Shown here one piece after another: positions 1-5,518 of a stretch of 5,518 nt of DNA (the first letter of the stretch is position 1; every line of letters begins with the position of its first letter). Under the pieces are notes generated by a model, which was not told where the DNA came from, did not search any database, and saw only the letters and a program-made list of their open reading frames with translations. The translations under genes were made by a program, and so were the position numbers. The DNA is from Nitrospirae bacterium GWC2_42_7 (GTDB lineage Bacteria > Nitrospirota > Thermodesulfovibrionia > Thermodesulfovibrionales > UBA6898). The stretch covers positions 1 to 5,518 of the forward strand of contig MHDW01000098.1 of assembly GCA_001803645.1 (NCBI GenBank). The letters run 5' to 3'.

Positions 1-937
1 AAGGCAGCTTGATAGAGATAACATTTATTCTGTAATAAAGGTCTTCCCTGAACGTGTTGTTTTTTATGCAGGCAGAGAGGTCTTTGTTTGTTGCTACTAT
101 AAACCTCATGTCAACCTTTCTGCTTTGAACGCCACCGATAGGCCTGATCTCCTTGTCATCAATGACTCTCAGTAGTTTTGACTGCATCTGCATGCTTAAT
201 TCACCTATCTCATCAAGAAAGATCGTTCCTCCGTCGCCTTCATCGAAAAGCCCTCTTTTTGAGTTAACTGCTCCTGTGAAAGCTCCCTTTGTATATCCAA
301 AAAGTTCTGATTCAAGCAGGTTGTCAGGGATTGCACTGCAGTTTATAGGGATAAAGGGCTTGTCGTGCCTTGAGCTGTTAAAGTGGATCGCTCTTGCGAA
401 TAATTCCTTGCCTGTGCCGGTCTCACCGAGGATCAGAATATTGCTTTTAGTATCTGAGACCTTTTTAACATCTCCAATGATAGTACTGATCTCTCTGCTC
501 CGGCCGATTATTCTTTCGAAATCATAATGGTCTTCCAACTGTTTCTTGAGTAATAGATTTTCGTTTTTAAGAGACCTCTCCCTTAATGCATTACTTATGA
601 TCTTCTTGATTTCTTCGTGCAGGACGGGTTTCATTACATAATCATATGCCCCTGACCTTAAGGCCTCTACAGCAGTTTCCAGCGAGGCATATGCAGTCAT
701 GATTATTACTATCTGGTCAGGGTTCTGCTCTTTGCATTTTCTCAGGAATTCTATTCCATTAATGCCGGGCAGAATTATGTCGCTTATTATAAGATCATAG
801 AATTTTTCCTCCAGAAACTTCAGCGCGGATTCTGCATTGTTTATTGTATCAACTTCGTATCCTTCGCGCATGAAAACCCTTTTCAGAGATTCTCTGAGGG
901 TCTGTTCATCTTCTACAATAAGGAGTCTTTCAGGCAT
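1..937 (-). CDS. NtrC-family sigma-54-dependent response regulator (CbrB-like), partial at the left edge
   Basis: A cytoplasmic transcription activator, the likely phosphorylation partner of the kinase encoded just upstream. The visible 312 residues read from an ATG at 937-935 without a break. The receiver domain (about 1-120) has the acidic pair E9/D10, phosphoacceptor D53 (in SDIILPG), T81 and K103. After a linker helix, the AAA+ domain starts near residue 142. It shows Walker A GETGTGKE (171-178), the sigma-54 contact loop GAFTGA (218-223), Walker B FLDE (240-243), a sensor I motif ATN (282-284), and the arginine-rich stretch FREDLYYR (296-303). The rest of the AAA+ domain and the expected Fis-type DNA-binding helix-turn-helix lie outside the window. 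The start overlaps the kinase stop by 8 bp and has no clear Shine-Dalgarno sequence, so translation is probably coupled. Family assignment is secure from the motifs. The CbrB-like label rests on the partner kinase, not on the regulator itself. Confidence 0.95.
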   Translation of the reverse strand, partial: MPERLLIVEDEQTLRESLKRVFMREGYEVDTINNAESALKFLEEKFYDLIISDIILPGINGIEFLRKCKEQNPDQIVIIMTAYASLETAVEALRSGAYDYVMKPVLHEEIKKIISNALRERSLKNENLLLKKQLEDHYDFERIIGRSREISTIIGDVKKVSDTKSNILILGETGTGKELFARAIHFNSSRHDKPFIPINCSAIPDNLLESELFGYTKGAFTGAVNSKRGLFDEGDGGTIFLDEIGELSMQMQSKLLRVIDDKEIRPIGGVQSRKVDMRFIVATNKDLSACIKNNTFREDLYYRINVISIKLP

Positions 938-3881
938 CTGTCTCAGCCGGAAGTTTTATCACAAATGTTGTTCCTTTACCTATTTTGCTCTTGACCGTAA
1001 TAGTGCCGTTATGCTCACTGATTATACCATAGCATATGCTCATGCCCAGACCGGTCCCTTTTCCAAAAGGCTTTGTCGTGAAGAACGGATCGAAGATCTT
1101 CTCGATGACAGATTCATCCATGCCGATACCGGTATCTTTTAAAACCATCTCCATAAAACCGTCTGACATTTTGATCGCAATATCGATACTGCCGCCCTGT
1201 GGCATTGCATCAAAGGCGTTAAGAAGAAGATTTAAGAAGACCTGCTGTATCTGGTCAGGATTTACTTTTATCAGGGGCACTTTATCAATACTGGTTTTGA
1301 TCTGAATATCCCTGAATCTTTTATCATATCTTACAAGGTTTATAGTGCGGTCGAGAATTTCCGGTATGTCTGATCGTACTTTCTCGCCTGTTGAGACTCT
1401 GGCAAAATCTCCAAGGCTGCGCACTATTTTCGCTATCCTCTCGAGGTGGTTGTTGATTGTTTCGAGGGATTCTGCTGTGAATTCGGTGTTTGTGGCAGAC
1501 ACAGGCTCAAGTGTCCTGAGTTCCTGCACAAGGGATGATATGGATGCAAGCGGATTGCCGATCTCATGGGATATACCGGCAGTCAGCTTGCCTATGCTGG
1601 CAAGTTTTGAGGCCTGCATAAGCTGCTCTTCCATTTCTTTCTTTTCAGTGATATCTTCACAAATAACAACATAACCGCCTGAAGGGTCTTTGAAAGGGCT
1701 TATGTTGATCTTCAAAGATTTAAATGGGGATATCTGCACTGCTGTTTCTTCTTCATGGTTCTGGAGCATTTCTCTTGTTATCCATGGCAGCAACTGCAGT
1801 ATGTTTTTGTTGAAAGCCCCGGATCTTTTTATCCCTGTTATGATATCCATTCCCTTATTCCAGTATGTTATCTTCAGGAGTGAATCAATCGTGACTATTC
1901 CGACAGGGGCGCTTTCTATGATATTCTCGCTGAATTCCTTAAGATATGCCAGGTTCCTGTTCGCCTCTGCAAGTTCCTGCCTCGAAAGCCTCAGAGTATC
2001 TGTTATTTGCTTTATAGAGTTTGAAAGCTCCCCTCTTTCTGTCTCTGTCAGAGTTAATTTATTTTCGAAAACAATAGTGGCTATGGCTGAGCCAAGCACC
2101 CCTGACAAGACCCTTTCAGCCTCATCTCTCAGCCCTATAAGTTCACTCTGGGATATCATATCCCATTGAATATTATTGGAAGCTATATAATTGGCCACTA
2201 TGTCCCTTGCTTCTTTCCTGCCGATGTACTGGCCGAGTATATATTCTATCTGCTGTATGCTGTAGCTGCTTTTCATTGACATTATCTTTGGTGTGTAAGA
2301 TTCGACAAAGAGCAGGGCCTGCCTCTCTTCTTCTTCATTCTGATTGGTGAAGATAGAAAAGCCGACATATAACAGCAAATTAAATAAAAGGCCCCAGAAA
2401 AGGGAGTGGCTCCATTTATCAAATCCCTGTACGCCAAACAGAGAGAGCGGATTTAAGATCTCAGAATGGAAAACATAAGAGAATATCCCTTCATCCTGCA
2501 GGAAGCCTGATTTCAGAAGCGCCGGCATAAGAAGGGTATAGAACCAAATTATAAAACCTGCAATTATCCCTGCTATTGCGCCGGTCTTGTTCCCTCTTTT
2601 CCAGTAAAGGCCAAGGATCATTGAAGGAGCAAATATTGTTACAGCTTCGAAAGATTTCAGTCCGATGTCAACGAGACTATAAAATTCACCGATGGATACA
2701 GCAAAGAAATAACCGAGGGACACGCATCCTATTATTATGATCCTTTTGAGGTTAAGTATAAAGGCCGGGAATCCTCTCATGTCATTAAATCTGAAGATCG
2801 CAGGCATCACAAGGCTGTTCATGGTCATTGTGCTTAAGGCCAGTGATTCAACTATAACCATCCCTGTTGCAGCTGAAAAACCGCCGATAAAAACAATCAG
2901 GGCAAGCAGAGGTTCATTGTTCTGTAAAGGGATCGTGAGCACAAAGCTGTCTGCATTTGCCTGGCTTCCGCCGAGCAGGAGGCCGCCAAACGCAACAGGC
3001 ACCACAAATATATTTATAAGAAAAAGATAGAGAGGAAAAAGCCACATGGCCTTATTAATATGAGAAACATCTGAATTTTCGACCACAGCCACATGAAACT
3101 GTCTTGGCAGGAACATGATCGCCATCATCGACAGAAAAAGAAGCGAGGCCCATTCAGTGTAGCTTGTGGATGCCTCGCTGCCGAGCAGGAGCAGGTTCCG
3201 GTAATTTGTGTCATTGATCTTATCGAATATATCGGTAAAACCGTTGAATAAACCGTATGTAACAAAGATCCCTACCAACAAAAATGCCAACAGTTTTATT
3301 ATTGATTCAAAGGCTATCGCAAAGATAAGACCCTCATGCCTTTCTGAGGAATCGAGCCTGCGCGCACCGAAAATTATTGCGAAGACACCGAGGATCAGAG
3401 TTATAAACCATCCGGCCATTGCACTGCCTTTGGTCTCTCCAGCAAGTATAGTGAATGTATTAATGATAGCCTTTATCTGAAGGCCCAGATACGGGGTTAT
3501 TCCTACAACAGCAACAATAGTAACAAGGGCTGAGAGGAATAGTGAATTACCGTACCTTGAGCCTATAAAGTCGGATATGGTTGTTATCCTGTTCTCTTTT
3601 GAGATGCGGATGATCTTTCTCAGCAGCAGCCACCACAAAGAGGCTATCAGGGTAGGGCCGAGATATATGGTCAGAAATGAAAGGCCGGAAGTTGCAGCCT
3701 TTCCTACGCTTCCATAGAAGGTCCATGACGTGCAGTAGACAGCCAGAGACAGGGAGTAGATATAAGGATTGGAAACAATGCTCTTGCCTGCCTTCTCCCT
3801 TTTTTCAGCATAATAAGCAACTAAAAATAAAATGCTTAGATATGCAAGAATAATGAAGAATAAAAGCCCGCTATTAAACAT
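930..3881 (-). CDS. SLC5/SSF-type membrane sensor histidine kinase (CbrA-like: SLC5-STAC-PAS-HisKA-HATPase)
   Basis: A 983-residue membrane sensor kinase, a length similar to Pseudomonas CbrA. Residues 1 to about 510 are a multi-helix sodium:solute-symporter-like domain. Recognisable parts are the first-helix motif AVYCTSWTFYGSVGKAATSG (47-66) and the segment FSAATGMVIVESLALSTM (335-352). Residues about 540-612 resemble the STAC domain that links SLC5 domains to kinases (LGQYIGRKEARD, then ERVLSGVLGSAIATIVF). A predicted signalling helix (about 612-650) leads into a PAS domain (about 650-742). The kinase core has the H-box SHEIGNPLAS with phosphorylated H772, the N-box with N888, G1 DTGIGM (916-921), F-box FDPFFTTK (930-937), and G2 GKGTGLGM (940-947). 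All catalytic boxes are intact. By family it should autophosphorylate H772 and pass the phosphate to D53 of the downstream regulator. The ligand cannot be read from the sequence. Pseudomonas CbrA has been linked to histidine uptake and carbon/nitrogen balance, but orthology here is unproven. The ATG at 3881-3879 overlaps the upstream stop by 8 bp and is preceded only by an A/G-rich stretch. Confidence 0.94.
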   Translation of the reverse strand: MFNSGLLFFIILAYLSILFLVAYYAEKREKAGKSIVSNPYIYSLSLAVYCTSWTFYGSVGKAATSGLSFLTIYLGPTLIASLWWLLLRKIIRISKENRITTISDFIGSRYGNSLFLSALVTIVAVVGITPYLGLQIKAIINTFTILAGETKGSAMAGWFITLILGVFAIIFGARRLDSSERHEGLIFAIAFESIIKLLAFLLVGIFVTYGLFNGFTDIFDKINDTNYRNLLLLGSEASTSYTEWASLLFLSMMAIMFLPRQFHVAVVENSDVSHINKAMWLFPLYLFLINIFVVPVAFGGLLLGGSQANADSFVLTIPLQNNEPLLALIVFIGGFSAATGMVIVESLALSTMTMNSLVMPAIFRFNDMRGFPAFILNLKRIIIIGCVSLGYFFAVSIGEFYSLVDIGLKSFEAVTIFAPSMILGLYWKRGNKTGAIAGIIAGFIIWFYTLLMPALLKSGFLQDEGIFSYVFHSEILNPLSLFGVQGFDKWSHSLFWGLLFNLLLYVGFSIFTNQNEEEERQALLFVESYTPKIMSMKSSYSIQQIEYILGQYIGRKEARDIVANYIASNNIQWDMISQSELIGLRDEAERVLSGVLGSAIATIVFENKLTLTETERGELSNSIKQITDTLRLSRQELAEANRNLAYLKEFSENIIESAPVGIVTIDSLLKITYWNKGMDIITGIKRSGAFNKNILQLLPWITREMLQNHEEETAVQISPFKSLKINISPFKDPSGGYVVICEDITEKKEMEEQLMQASKLASIGKLTAGISHEIGNPLASISSLVQELRTLEPVSATNTEFTAESLETINNHLERIAKIVRSLGDFARVSTGEKVRSDIPEILDRTINLVRYDKRFRDIQIKTSIDKVPLIKVNPDQIQQVFLNLLLNAFDAMPQGGSIDIAIKMSDGFMEMVLKDTGIGMDESVIEKIFDPFFTTKPFGKGTGLGMSICYGIISEHNGTITVKSKIGKGTTFVIKLPAETDA

Positions 3882-4056
3882 CTTTTGCTTTCTTTTTGAG
3901 TGTGGTATTTATAAAAAGCCCGACAGTTATAATGAATAGTCCCCAGACGATGAAAAGGTAAAGGGGAAGGGATATACGGAAGATAAAGAGAAGAGGCCAG
4001 TTAAAAAGCAGGAGCCCTATAAGGAAAAGAAATATCCATAATTCCTTGCTGTTCAT
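3874..4056 (-). CDS. small two-helix membrane protein upstream of the SLC5 kinase (cbrX-like position)
   Basis: A 60-residue protein with two predicted membrane helices (about 7-25 and 29-50), joined by a short turn with R27. It ends in a lysine-rich tail KKKAK (54-58). By the positive-inside rule both ends should face the cytoplasm. Its TAA stop overlaps the kinase ATG by 8 bp, so it is the first gene of the operon and probably couples translation of the kinase. An in-frame TAG lies immediately before the ATG, so the frame cannot extend further upstream. No good Shine-Dalgarno sequence precedes it. I do not recognise a named family. Two models fit: a small accessory subunit, as some solute:sodium symporters have, or an equivalent of the small cbrX gene that overlaps cbrA in pseudomonads. 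Both are inference from position and topology. Its membrane character and the tight overlap make a real gene likely. Confidence 0.8.
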   Translation of the reverse strand: MNSKELWIFLFLIGLLLFNWPLLFIFRISLPLYLFIVWGLFIITVGLFINTTLKKKAKDV

Positions 4057-4203
4057 CTAAGAAAATTTATCATGACTGGATGTTTATAAGCAAATATAAC
4101 TGTCAACAGTCTGCAACTGGATAAATGGCTATGGATACAGCGCCACCAACCTGAAGCTTTGTAGACAATTCTTCCTTGAATATTCGGATTTGCTAAGGGG
4201 AAG

Positions 4204-4230
4204 AATTGGGCACACACTGAATAGCCAATT
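4204..4230. repeat. degenerate inverted repeat, copy 1 inside the DUF1016 fragment
   Basis: The outer arms AATTGG (4204-4209) and CCAATT (4225-4230) are exact inverted repeats; the inside has drifted. Aligned with 4282-4308, 20 of 27 positions are identical. Both copies encode Ile-Gly-His-Thr at the same codon phase, 78 bp (26 codons) apart. Confidence 0.6.
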
Positions 4231-4282
4231 GTCGTTAGCCGCTAAACGGTCTTTTTCTGATCTCATTACCACCACTTCTGAA

Positions 4283-4307
4283 ATTGGTCACACACCGTGT
4301 GACCAAT
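4283..4307. repeat. perfect 11-bp inverted repeat, copy 2 inside the DUF1016 fragment
   Basis: The arm ATTGGTCACAC (4283-4293) and its exact reverse complement GTGTGACCAAT (4297-4307) are separated by 3 bases (ACC), so either strand can fold into a tight hairpin. There is no T-run after it, so it is not a typical intrinsic terminator. It sits in frame in the DUF1016 remnant (encoding IGHTPCDQ). A small palindromic repeat tolerated inside this gene family is a better reading than an operator, but an operator cannot be excluded. Confidence 0.75.
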
Positions 4308-4498
4308 CATGGAGGCCGGGACTGCTTCACTCTAATCTCGCATGGTCGCTTTATAGACACCTTCTACGAGTTGCATCGCCACAAGCTCGTGCATTCTATG
4401 AGATAGAAGCTATTAAGAACAACTGGGCTGCTCGTGAGTTGGAACGGCAGATCAACAGCTTGCTTTACGAACGCCTTGCCTTAAAGTTTAATTGTTAA

Positions 4499-4857
4499 TG
4501 ATTGTTTGCGAGAGGTGCAAGCCTTATTACACTTCTTTATCCGCTGTGTCTTTCTTGGGCCGCTTGCCTTTTGCAAACTGAAGATATCATCTGATAACCA
4601 GTATCGAGATGATACTCTCCGATGTGAGGATTACTGATTGAATTCCTTCAGCCGACCTCGCCCGTTTATGCAACGAAGGGAACAAAATTCCTAAAGCCTT
4701 CCCCATCAAATACAAATAAGCAAGGCCAGACCCCGCCATATTCGGAGTATTGTGCCTGATATGAAATATGTTCAGAGAGTTCTTCCTCAGAGAAGAGTAA
4801 TATTACGAATGATTTGATGACAGTGTTATCATATGACAATACTTATAGATAATTATT
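4499..4857. other. intergenic region with no recognisable gene
   Basis: About 360 bp between the DUF1016 remnant and the nitroreductase gene. I read it in both directions and found no protein I recognise, no tRNA, and no clear -24/-12 sigma-54 promoter. No continuation of the DUF1016 nuclease domain is visible in any frame. It contains a short inverted repeat at 4585-4614 and an AT-rich stretch from about 4800. The promoter for the nitroreductase gene presumably lies in that AT-rich part, although I could not place convincing -35 and -10 boxes. Confidence 0.6.
4585..4614. repeat. short inverted repeat, 8-bp arms with a 14-base spacer
   Basis: TATCATCT (4585-4592) is exactly inverted as AGATGATA (4607-4614). 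The arms are AT-rich and the loop long, so any hairpin would be weak. A dyad this short can arise by chance; it is noted because nothing else explains this stretch. Confidence 0.3.
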
Positions 4858-4864
4858 GAGAGGA
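4858..4864 (+). promoter_or_regulatory. ribosome binding site of the ferredoxin-nitroreductase gene
   Basis: GAGAGGA lies 6 bases before the ATG at 4871, a strong Shine-Dalgarno match at normal spacing. It decides the start: translation from this ATG places the first cluster cysteine at residue 13, as expected for a ferredoxin domain at the N terminus. Confidence 0.8.
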
Positions 4865-4870
4865 CGGCGG

Positions 4871-5518
4871 ATGGAAGAAAACAGGATAGAAATCGACCGG
4901 GATCTTTGCAATGGCTGTGGGACATGCGTCACTGTTTGCCCGACTGACACCATCTCACTTGTTGATGGAAAGGCAACTGTCACAGGCGAGGATTCTATCT
5001 TTTGCGGACATTGCGCGGCAATCTGTCCCCAGAAAGCAATTCGTGTCACTGCAATTGATAAAGAGATGTCATGGTATAAGACTTTCACTTCAGAGGAACA
5101 GTGGCTTCCTCCCGGAAAATATAGCACACCAGTTTTGGTACAGCTTATGGCCTCGCGCCGGTCCTGCCGTTGCTTTACCGGCCAACCCGTAGACCGGGAT
5201 ATGCTCGAAGACCTCATAAAAATTGGCATCACTGCACCGTCCGGGACCAACAGTCAGGCTTGGACTTTTACCATTCTTCCAACGAGGAAGGCAGTGACAT
5301 CTTTTGCAGAACAAATCGCGTCCTATTTCGGGAGATTGAACACCACTGCAGAGAAGACCATGCTTCGTTTGTTTCTCAAGCTGATAGGCAAAGGAGAACT
5401 CGATGCTTATTATCACGGTTATTATCAGAAGATCAAGGAGACGCTTGAAGAATGGCATGCAACAGGCAAAGATCGACTCTTTCACGGCAGCACAGCTGCC
5501 ATCCTGGTCGGATCAAGG
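4871..5518 (+). CDS. ferredoxin-nitroreductase fusion protein, partial at the right edge
   Basis: The first 216 residues of a soluble, probably cytoplasmic redox enzyme. Residues about 4-60 form a bacterial ferredoxin domain. The first 4Fe-4S motif is complete (CNGCGTCVTVCP, with C13, C16, C19 and C23). The second reads SIFCGHCAAICP with only C45, C48 and C52; the position of its first cysteine is Ser42. From about residue 85 comes an FMN-dependent nitroreductase domain. It shows the flavin-binding arginine-serine motif SRRS (95-98, in MASRRSCRCF) and APSGTNSQAW (122-131). The domain is cut by the window edge, so its C-terminal flavin-binding and dimer residues are not seen. By family, electrons would pass from the clusters to FMN and on to a nitro compound, quinone or other small acceptor; the physiological substrate is unknown. 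Such fusions are common in anaerobes. The gene has a strong ribosome binding site, points away from the kinase operon, and shows no sequence link to it. Confidence 0.92.
   Translation, partial: MEENRIEIDRDLCNGCGTCVTVCPTDTISLVDGKATVTGEDSIFCGHCAAICPQKAIRVTAIDKEMSWYKTFTSEEQWLPPGKYSTPVLVQLMASRRSCRCFTGQPVDRDMLEDLIKIGITAPSGTNSQAWTFTILPTRKAVTSFAEQIASYFGRLNTTAEKTMLRLFLKLIGKGELDAYYHGYYQKIKETLEEWHATGKDRLFHGSTAAILVGSR

Larger units (their letters stand above)
4100..4498 (+). pseudogene. DUF1016 / YhcG-family gene fragment (N-terminal domain remnant)
   Basis: The frame is open from just after a TAA at 4097-4099 to a TAA at 4496-4498, with no ATG start near its beginning; a TTG at 4190 is the first plausible initiator. 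The translation matches my knowledge of the DUF1016 N-terminal domain. GYGYSATNLKLCRQFFLEY is encoded from 4127. About 60 codons later comes LAWSLYRHLLRV, then FYEIEAIKNNWAARELERQI and NSLLYERLAL. Full members are about 350 residues, with a PD-(D/E)XK-type nuclease domain after this region. Here the frame stops right after YERLAL, and no nuclease domain is found downstream in any frame. The first part of the domain is also missing. Both ends are therefore lost and the gene is probably dead. The segment between the two conserved blocks carries two related palindromes in the same codon phase (separate entries). Such genes are scattered and often horizontally acquired, so this is likely the debris of an insertion between the kinase operon and the nitroreductase gene. 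Confidence 0.8.

Noticed and set aside
1690..2169. A 159-codon open frame on the plus strand, opposite the kinase gene.
   Set aside because: It lies entirely inside the well-supported kinase gene, resembles no family, and its composition is that of a reversed reading of the linker and PAS coding sequence.
4083..4106. A possible minus-strand promoter: TTGACA (complement of 4101-4106) followed by TATAAA (complement of 4083-4088).
   Set aside because: Both boxes look good, but the spacer is only 12 bp, well short of the usual 16-18, so they cannot work together as a normal sigma-70 promoter.
4558..4583. A candidate -24/-12 sigma-54 promoter around the GGGCCGC and TTTTGC stretch.
   Set aside because: The spacing between GG and GC does not fit the required 10 bases, and no gene starts at a suitable distance.
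4720..4737. The stretch GCAAGGCCAGACCCCGCC recalls short GGGTCAG/CCTTG-type repeats seen near some small transposases.
   Set aside because: There is one copy in the window, with no transposase and no second end, so the resemblance is too weak to call an element.
4843..5485. Open frames on the minus strand (135 and 131 codons) across the nitroreductase gene.
   Set aside because: The plus-strand frame from 4871 has clear ferredoxin and nitroreductase motifs and a ribosome binding site; the opposite frames have neither.

Overview
This window comes from a Gram-negative-type bacterium of low to moderate GC content with sigma-54-dependent regulation. An SLC5-type sensor kinase, an NtrC-type regulator and an iron-sulfur nitroreductase together would fit an anaerobic or microaerophilic lineage such as Nitrospirota or the former Deltaproteobacteria. 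That placement is inference from gene style; no marker gene is present.

Layout. The left three quarters (positions 1-4056) is one minus-strand operon, read right to left. It holds a 60-residue two-helix membrane protein (4056-3874), a 983-residue sensor histidine kinase with an SLC5/sodium:solute-symporter-like input domain (3881-930), and an NtrC-type sigma-54 response regulator (937 to beyond the left edge). Each junction is an 8-bp start/stop overlap, so the three genes are probably translationally coupled. The kinase has the order SLC5 - STAC-like - PAS - HisKA - HATPase, which is the CbrA architecture. Paired with an NtrC-family regulator, it resembles the CbrA/CbrB system of pseudomonads, and a small overlapping gene upstream is reminiscent of cbrX.

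The middle (about 4100-4498, plus strand) is a decayed fragment of a DUF1016/YhcG-family gene. Only part of the N-terminal DUF1016 domain remains, with no proper start and no C-terminal nuclease domain. Within it are two related palindromic sequences exactly 78 bp apart and in the same codon phase. Positions 4499-4857 hold no recognisable gene.

The right end (4871 to beyond the right edge, plus strand) is the first 216 codons of a fusion between a 2[4Fe-4S]-type ferredoxin domain and an FMN nitroreductase domain. It has a good ribosome binding site. The second cluster motif lacks its first cysteine (Ser42 instead).

How the genes may work together. The membrane part of the kinase would sense or carry a small solute, the small membrane protein may assist it, and the regulator would switch on sigma-54 promoters elsewhere. 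The nitroreductase is divergent and separated by gene debris, so nothing in the sequence ties it to this pathway.
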